Positions 59,062-64,000 of a stretch of 64,000 bases of DNA are shown here, one piece after another. This DNA is from Antitrichia curtipendula (taxonomy: Eukaryota; Streptophyta; Bryopsida; Hypnales; Leucodontaceae), in contig OX579642.1 of the NCBI GenBank assembly GCA_951230915.1, positions 5,146,001 through 5,210,000 on the forward strand, written 5' to 3'. Each line of letters starts with the position of its first letter. Position 1 is the first letter of the stretch. Made by a program: the position numbers and the translations under genes. A model generated the notes under the pieces. It searched no databases. It was not told the DNA's origin and saw nothing but the letters and a program-made list of their open reading frames with translations.

Positions 59062-60041
59062 TTAACCCCAAAGTGACAAAGAGGACAGAAAGTGTCCTCA
59101 CACAATTTCAAGTCCAGCTCAAAGTGCTGTAACTTTTGCATCCAAGGTCCAAATTCAATAAAACTTATTGGAAAAGTTGCGTTCTCCCCTCTAGTTTGTG
59201 TAGTAAAAATTTCAGATTAATCCAAGGTTTATTGATTTTTTGGAAGCCAAACGAAGTTCACAACTTCAATTTGAGTTCACCAAATTGTATTTTAGGGCTG
59301 CAACTTCGGGGCCTTGTATCTCCTTCATCCATTGCTCATTTTCAATAAAAAAAAATTGGGTTCTGTTCCCCTTGAAGTATAGTTACTGTGGTAAAGTTTT
59401 CATGTCAATCCCAGTTGTTTTGAATGTTTGGGAGCAATTCGAAGTTCCAAATCCTGCCATTTTTGGAGTATAGTGAACTTTGGCGGCTTGTTTCTTCTTC
59501 ATACAGAGTCCATTTTCAATAGTTTTTTTTGGAAAAATTGCGCATACTAGTCTAGTTTGTGTGGCTAAAATTTCATGTTAATTCAAGAATTAATGAGTGA
59601 CAGAGAAGCATTCTAGTAGAAGGAGGTTCAGCTTTAGATCTGTTTTTTGCAATTTTTCTTGCTGATTTTTGACATTTCAAAGCTGTTTTGTAGACACAAT
59701 GAGTCAATTGAATGAATTTTTTTTCCCACCAATGTGTTTGTATACTAGTTTTGAATCATTTTGTAGTGTAAAGTTTTTTCATTTGAGTAGGTTTAGAAAT
59801 CAAATTTCACCTCCAAATGTGTTTTGGGGAAAATTTCAGCATCCATTTTCAGCACTAAAACATTATGATCTTGTAATCTATGTGGCCAATTGACTTCAAA
59901 TTTTGTACATGTCATCTACAACATGTACACTACAAGATTGTACGGTTGAGATTTGTATAACTTGAAGACATTTAGATCCATAAAGCTTCAAAAGCAATGA
60001 TGTTTTCGAACCCCAGAAATTGAATGTCACTTTGGGGTTAA
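59062..60041. mobile_element. Complete 972-bp TTAA-bounded MITE of a second family
   Basis: TTAA (59062-59065) CCCCAAAGTGACA ... TGTCACTTTGGGG TTAA (60038-60041): perfect 13-bp inverted ends and a TTAA duplication. The interior is non-coding. The subterminal AAAGAGGACA word resembles the broken end near 58726, linking the two families. Confidence 0.88.
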
Positions 60042-60339
60042 TTCTAAGAAGACGAGACCTATCATCTAGGTACTTTGCCATAAATGGTCTTATTTTGTAG
60101 ACCAATAAATGCATTCTTCATTTTTATATTAATCTTGAAAGTCATCCATTAGACATTGTTTTGCTTGTGCAATGTTTCATGGTTAATTAGACAATTGAAT
60201 TTAATAATACACTATCGATAGTAGCAAGCCTTTGGGGTGCCATTTGAAATGACATGAGAATTTTCTTGTTGGCTCTTTCAAATTGTATCTAGTTTTGCAC
60301 TTACAATCCTAGAAAAAAAATTAGAGTCAAAGCAACCAA

Positions 60340-60605
60340 TACATTTCTATGGTAGAAGGTCTATAAAGTGCCTATTGAAAAGTTAATAATTAATTTAGGG
60401 GGGCTAGACTTCTTGAAATATTTTTTAGTAAATTTACTTTGAAAGACCAATGGAATTGGCATGTAACCCAAGTCATTTTATATTTTTTGGAGCTTCATGG
60501 AACTAGTTATAAATTTTTGAAGTTGAAACTTAGTGGTCACTAAAAGCGTTCATTTCTTGAAATGTATTCTATTTGTACATTGCCGGTGCATAGCAAAAGA
60601 AAAAT
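60340..60605 (+). repeat. Dispersed repeat, second copy of 26560-26835
   Basis: Carries the same ordered phrases as the first copy (CTTGAAATATTTTTTAG, CCAATGGAATTGG, GGAGCTTCATGGAACT, GAAGTTGAAAC, GTCACTAAAAGCGTTCA). Confidence 0.7.
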
Positions 60606-60609
60606 GCAC

Positions 60610-61895
60610 TTCTATGTTAGAAGTCGCTTGTAGAGCTCAAGTGCATTATGGGCCTCCTACATGAAGAGGTATGGATAGCAACAACTCAATATGGGAAGCC
60701 ACAACAATTTGGAGACTTGATAGTTCAACTTTTGACAAATGCATCAACACAGAATCACTCCCACTACATAACATTGTTTATCAATGAGGCAAAGGTCCCT
60801 TTTTACATCCTTGAAAAGAGGACCTAAACAATGAACATTGTCTTCTATGACTTTTTAGTCAACCCCAATCCTTGAATTCACTAATTCACTAATAAGTCCT
60901 TCCCAAGAGTCCCAGTTATCTAGAAAAGCATAATTCCTTCCCAGCCTGGTTATACAATGACTGTTGTTTTGTTTGCTGCTGCATAGTTCTAATAGAGGAT
61001 AAAAAGCTGCAATACGTGAGATGAGTGAACATTACTATGTGCTTTCCACATGTGATAACAAGAAATGGCTTTACAATGGGGTCACAAAACAGGGTACAAG
61101 TTTGCACTATGAAACCTACATACTTACGAAGTGGAATTCTCTCATACAACATGTCATATCTCCAAATTGCTCTGATATCAGCAGTTGGATGAGTCCTGAT
61201 TCAATGTGATACTGGTAGTAGACAAATGCGAGCAGCCTGTGGTACCTTCCTAATAACAGAAGAAACTCAAGCTAAACTGCTAAAAAAGACCGCAGAAAAG
61301 TTAGAGCTTGAAATAAGTCACTGCACAAAGAGCCCTTGTACATTAATAATGAATACCTGGCCCCTCTCAGCTGCCTTGGATGCTGGTCACAAATCATGAA
61401 GGTCAATAAATCGCCTGATCTGCTTCACAAGTACAAACCATACAGGCTGACATAGCAGTCGGCCGGATGTACAGATCCAAATTCACCAGTATTAAGCGTA
61501 CCCTTCACATGATGGCGACCAATGGAAAATTAAGGTCTGAAAGTCAAAAGGAGTTCTATAATCTATACAAACATTACCTCCGTCCAGTGATAAAGCCTCC
61601 TCATCATGAGCCAGGTACCAGCTCTTCCAAAATTTACAGAGTGCAGTGGCAAAGGCTGATAATCTCTTAAATAAAAAAATCAGACTCTGTACCTGTATAT
61701 GGCCGACAAAATTGAAGTTCACCAAAGGAGTAGTAACAGTAAGCAGGCTTAGCATTTTTGAAACGACCTACAAACAACTTGTCCCAACTCCTAAATCAAC
61801 GAAGAATCAGTGTGTCCCAGATGCTGCAACTGTCTATCACCTTCGTTGGAGCAGATCCTCCCACATCTTCAGTTCAAGAATGAAAGAGTTGAACC
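60610..61895. other. Downstream flank of the RDR1-like gene
   Basis: No separate gene recognised. The part close to the stop codon (about 61300-61895) is GC-richer and probably includes the 3' UTR. Confidence 0.4.
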
Positions 61896-64000
61896 TCAGT
61901 CAACTGGCATGGACAAGTTGAGCGGCTCCTGCCAACTGACAATGGAGCTACAGTGAATAGGGTAGGCAGTGTCATGGGACCGGCTAGCAGATTTTTTGAC
62001 CTGGAGAAGCACATCATAAACTGTCCAGGGAAAGCTCAAGAGGTGGACCTCACGTCTCCCAATCGCAGAAACCTTGATATGGTCGGGATGGTATGCGGCA
62101 TGATACCAAGCCGACGCTTTGGCATGAATGTCATCATCCACCATATCATCAGCATTCCTCTCAAACCACTGGCGAGTCTCGTCCATTAAGGAGCTCACAG
62201 CATCCCGAATCCTCTCGACGACATTCCCTTTCCGCCGTGTCCCGGTATGATGTCGTGCCAGGTTCAGAATGTTTCCACTCACAGCCTCAGCCTCGGTTTC
62301 GATTCCATACTGGTTCATCAATCCAATGAGTTTACGGTCATACAGGTTCTTGTGATACTTGGCCATGTCTATGAAGTCCTCGTAGCCTTTCACAACCATG
62401 TCGGTATCGAATGCCTGTTCAATGGCTTCCCTTGGCGTTTCCAAGGGCAACTTCTTTAAGGACACTGCCTTCACTTGCCGGAAGAGCTTCCCAAGGACGC
62501 GCTCGGATTCGTACGTTTGTTTGTCTTCCTTCTCCATGAAGTTTGGGTACTTCTGGGGTCGCAAGTTCTGTGGGATGATCGCAGGCACTCCTGTTTTGGG
62601 GAAATCAACGGCAATGGAGACCAGCTTGGCAAGCTCGTGACATTCGATGCTGCGTGCCATCGCTGGCTGACTGTCAGCGTGCACAACATGTGCATTTGAA
62701 ATCACACCCAGGCTGTCAGTTACCATGTACTTCACAAAGAACTCTTGAATCTCCTGCACACAATGAAACACCGTCAACCATTGACACACAACATCAACCG
62801 ATCCCACAAAGGTAATCTAGAAAACCTAGTCACGTTACAATTGACAGTTTTTTTTGTTAGAAACTGCGTCAAATGGCGTTATAATTGGCAGAGTTTACCG
62901 CAGGGAGATTTTCTAGAAAACCTCTGGGAGCGGAGGTTTTCTACGAGTGAAGCAAAGAACCTCCAGCATAATTCATTTACCCAGATCAATTCTATGTTTG
63001 CACTCAATGAAAGTATCAGAGCAAGTGTCTTGCCTCAATTGTGACGGGGTGGTCAAGATTCAAGGTTCCCGGGGAAGTGTAATCCATGGGATCGTCAGTC
63101 TTGGGTGGGATCAGCTCCTTATCCCAGCTCGCGAAATACAGGTCACCATCCAAGTCACTTCCAGAGCACTCATTTGGATGTGGCCTGCAACAATCAGGTT
63201 CACAACAATCAGTTTCAGCCAAAACATGAAAAAAAAGCTCTGCATAAATCGTACTTTTTAATGTAAATTAGTATACAATTCACCCCCCAATAGGTGTTCT
63301 AGAATACCTGGCTGCATTACAATTGGCAGGGTTTGCAATAGAAACTGCCAACAATGCTAAGATCTAGGAGAGAGCTTTTCTAATAGATACTACAAACAAT
63401 TCACATCTCTACATATCAAAGCACAAGGGTCGTTAGAATGCAGGGAGTCTGAAACCCACCTGTGGCCCTTTTGGGGAAACACCAAACAATCCACCATGTG
63501 CCGAAGGCCAGGGACGTTGCGTGCCTTGAGCTTCCGGACGTCACCAGGATGCAAACACGGATTCTTCGCAACAACAACCCATCCCTCAACCACATGTGCT
63601 ACATTCCCATTCGCCTCAGGACCGACTGGATACACGTTGAAGTCTTCAAGCCCATCTTTCAGTCCTTGCCTACGCCCAGGAGCTGGGGTAACTTGCAGAA
63701 AAACTTCACCATAAGAAAGAGCTTTCGTTTCATCAAGACATCCTATAAGTACTCTTCCCTTGGGTTGAAGAATACGAGACCGCGTCCGCAAATCAAACAG
63801 CTGAGTTGCTCTAAACGCTTGCAGCAGCATCTTGACGTATGGTTCACGCTGTGGCTGATACCCGGCTGCCAGCATCTCTACCAATCTTGTATGCATCTCT
63901 CCTGAATGATTAATCTAAAATCCACCAAGAGAAACACTGCTTTCGTTAAACCTGCACGTGCTTTATGCACACTAATTTTGCAAAACTACGGCTTGACGAT
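61896..64000 (-). CDS. RDR1: RNA-dependent RNA polymerase, RDR1 type (3' part)
   Basis: Copies single-stranded RNA into double-stranded RNA for Dicer, feeding small-RNA silencing; RDR1 proteins act in antiviral defence. Exons seen: 63460-63901, 63034-63184, 61896-62753, joined in frame (about 483 codons). Key text: GRVLIGCLDETKALSYGEVF, NPCLHPGDVRKLKA, RPHPNECSGS then the catalytic DLDGD (codons at 63142-63156), YFASWDKELIPPKT, MVTDSLGVISNAHVVHAD, ELAKLVSIAVDFPKTG, KASAWYHAAYHPDH and LLSFPWTVYDVLLQVKK. PMDY and DHPVTIEEIQEFF favour RDR1 over RDR6. The last intron starts with GC, not GT (GAG|GCAAGA at 63033). About 25 residues follow the usual LSFPW end. The N-terminal half lies beyond the right edge. 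All catalytic residues present; likely functional. Confidence 0.93.

Noticed and set aside
62093..62699. Plus-strand frames opposite RDR1
   Set aside because: Shadows of the polymerase exon.

Overview
The window looks like nuclear DNA of a land plant. It holds a cytosolic-type tRNA-Ser(GCT), a plant RDR1-type RNA-dependent RNA polymerase, genes split by many short introns, TTTAGGG-like telomeric stretches, a CACTA transposon and hAT transposase remnants. The introns are mostly about 75-450 bp and the intergenic DNA is very AT-rich and packed with repeats. A non-seed plant such as a moss would fit, but I cannot place the species from this sequence alone.

Region by region. 1-13.9 kb is a graveyard of mobile-element genes on the minus strand: a SWIM zinc-finger remnant, a hAT transposase, and a multi-domain zinc-finger gene. 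It is interrupted by a 6.3-kb block with inverted, minisatellite-built ends and two internal hairpin-bearing tandem arrays. 14.5-20 kb carries a damaged TTAA-type MITE and a clean 4.4-kb TG...CA insertion with a 5-bp target duplication (GTAGG) and no coding capacity. 20.9-26.2 kb is a second cluster of decayed element-like genes: a protein-kinase-fold-like gene, a convergent second member of the zinc-finger family, and a PHD finger. GC-rich islands with repeated GTC...GAC palindromes and TATA-like boxes lie next to these genes. 26.2-29.2 kb is gene-free AT-rich repeat DNA.

29.2-38.5 kb is the gene island. It has a 24-bp minisatellite, the tRNA-Ser gene, and a complete 14-exon minus-strand gene for an approximately 1180-residue, membrane-anchored coiled-coil protein in which one 82-codon exon is tandemly triplicated. 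39-42 kb contains a chain of TTAA-bounded elements joined end to end, each junction a single TTAA, plus a further full-length copy. 44.25-51.19 kb is one complete non-autonomous CACTA element (TIR CACTACAACAAAA, 3-bp duplication GAA) with dense AGTCATATT subterminal repeats and a nested TTAA element. 51-61 kb is AT-rich repeat DNA with several small TIR elements and hairpins. 61.9-64 kb is the 3' half of the RDR1-like gene, running off the right edge.

Only three loci look functional: the coiled-coil gene, tRNA-Ser and RDR1. The element-derived genes carry stops, frameshifts and many C-to-T/G-to-A type changes, including loss of a catalytic hAT aspartate and of PHD zinc ligands, as expected for DNA that has decayed under cytosine methylation. 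The kinase-like gene, the zinc-finger family and the islands together are the best candidates for something undescribed.
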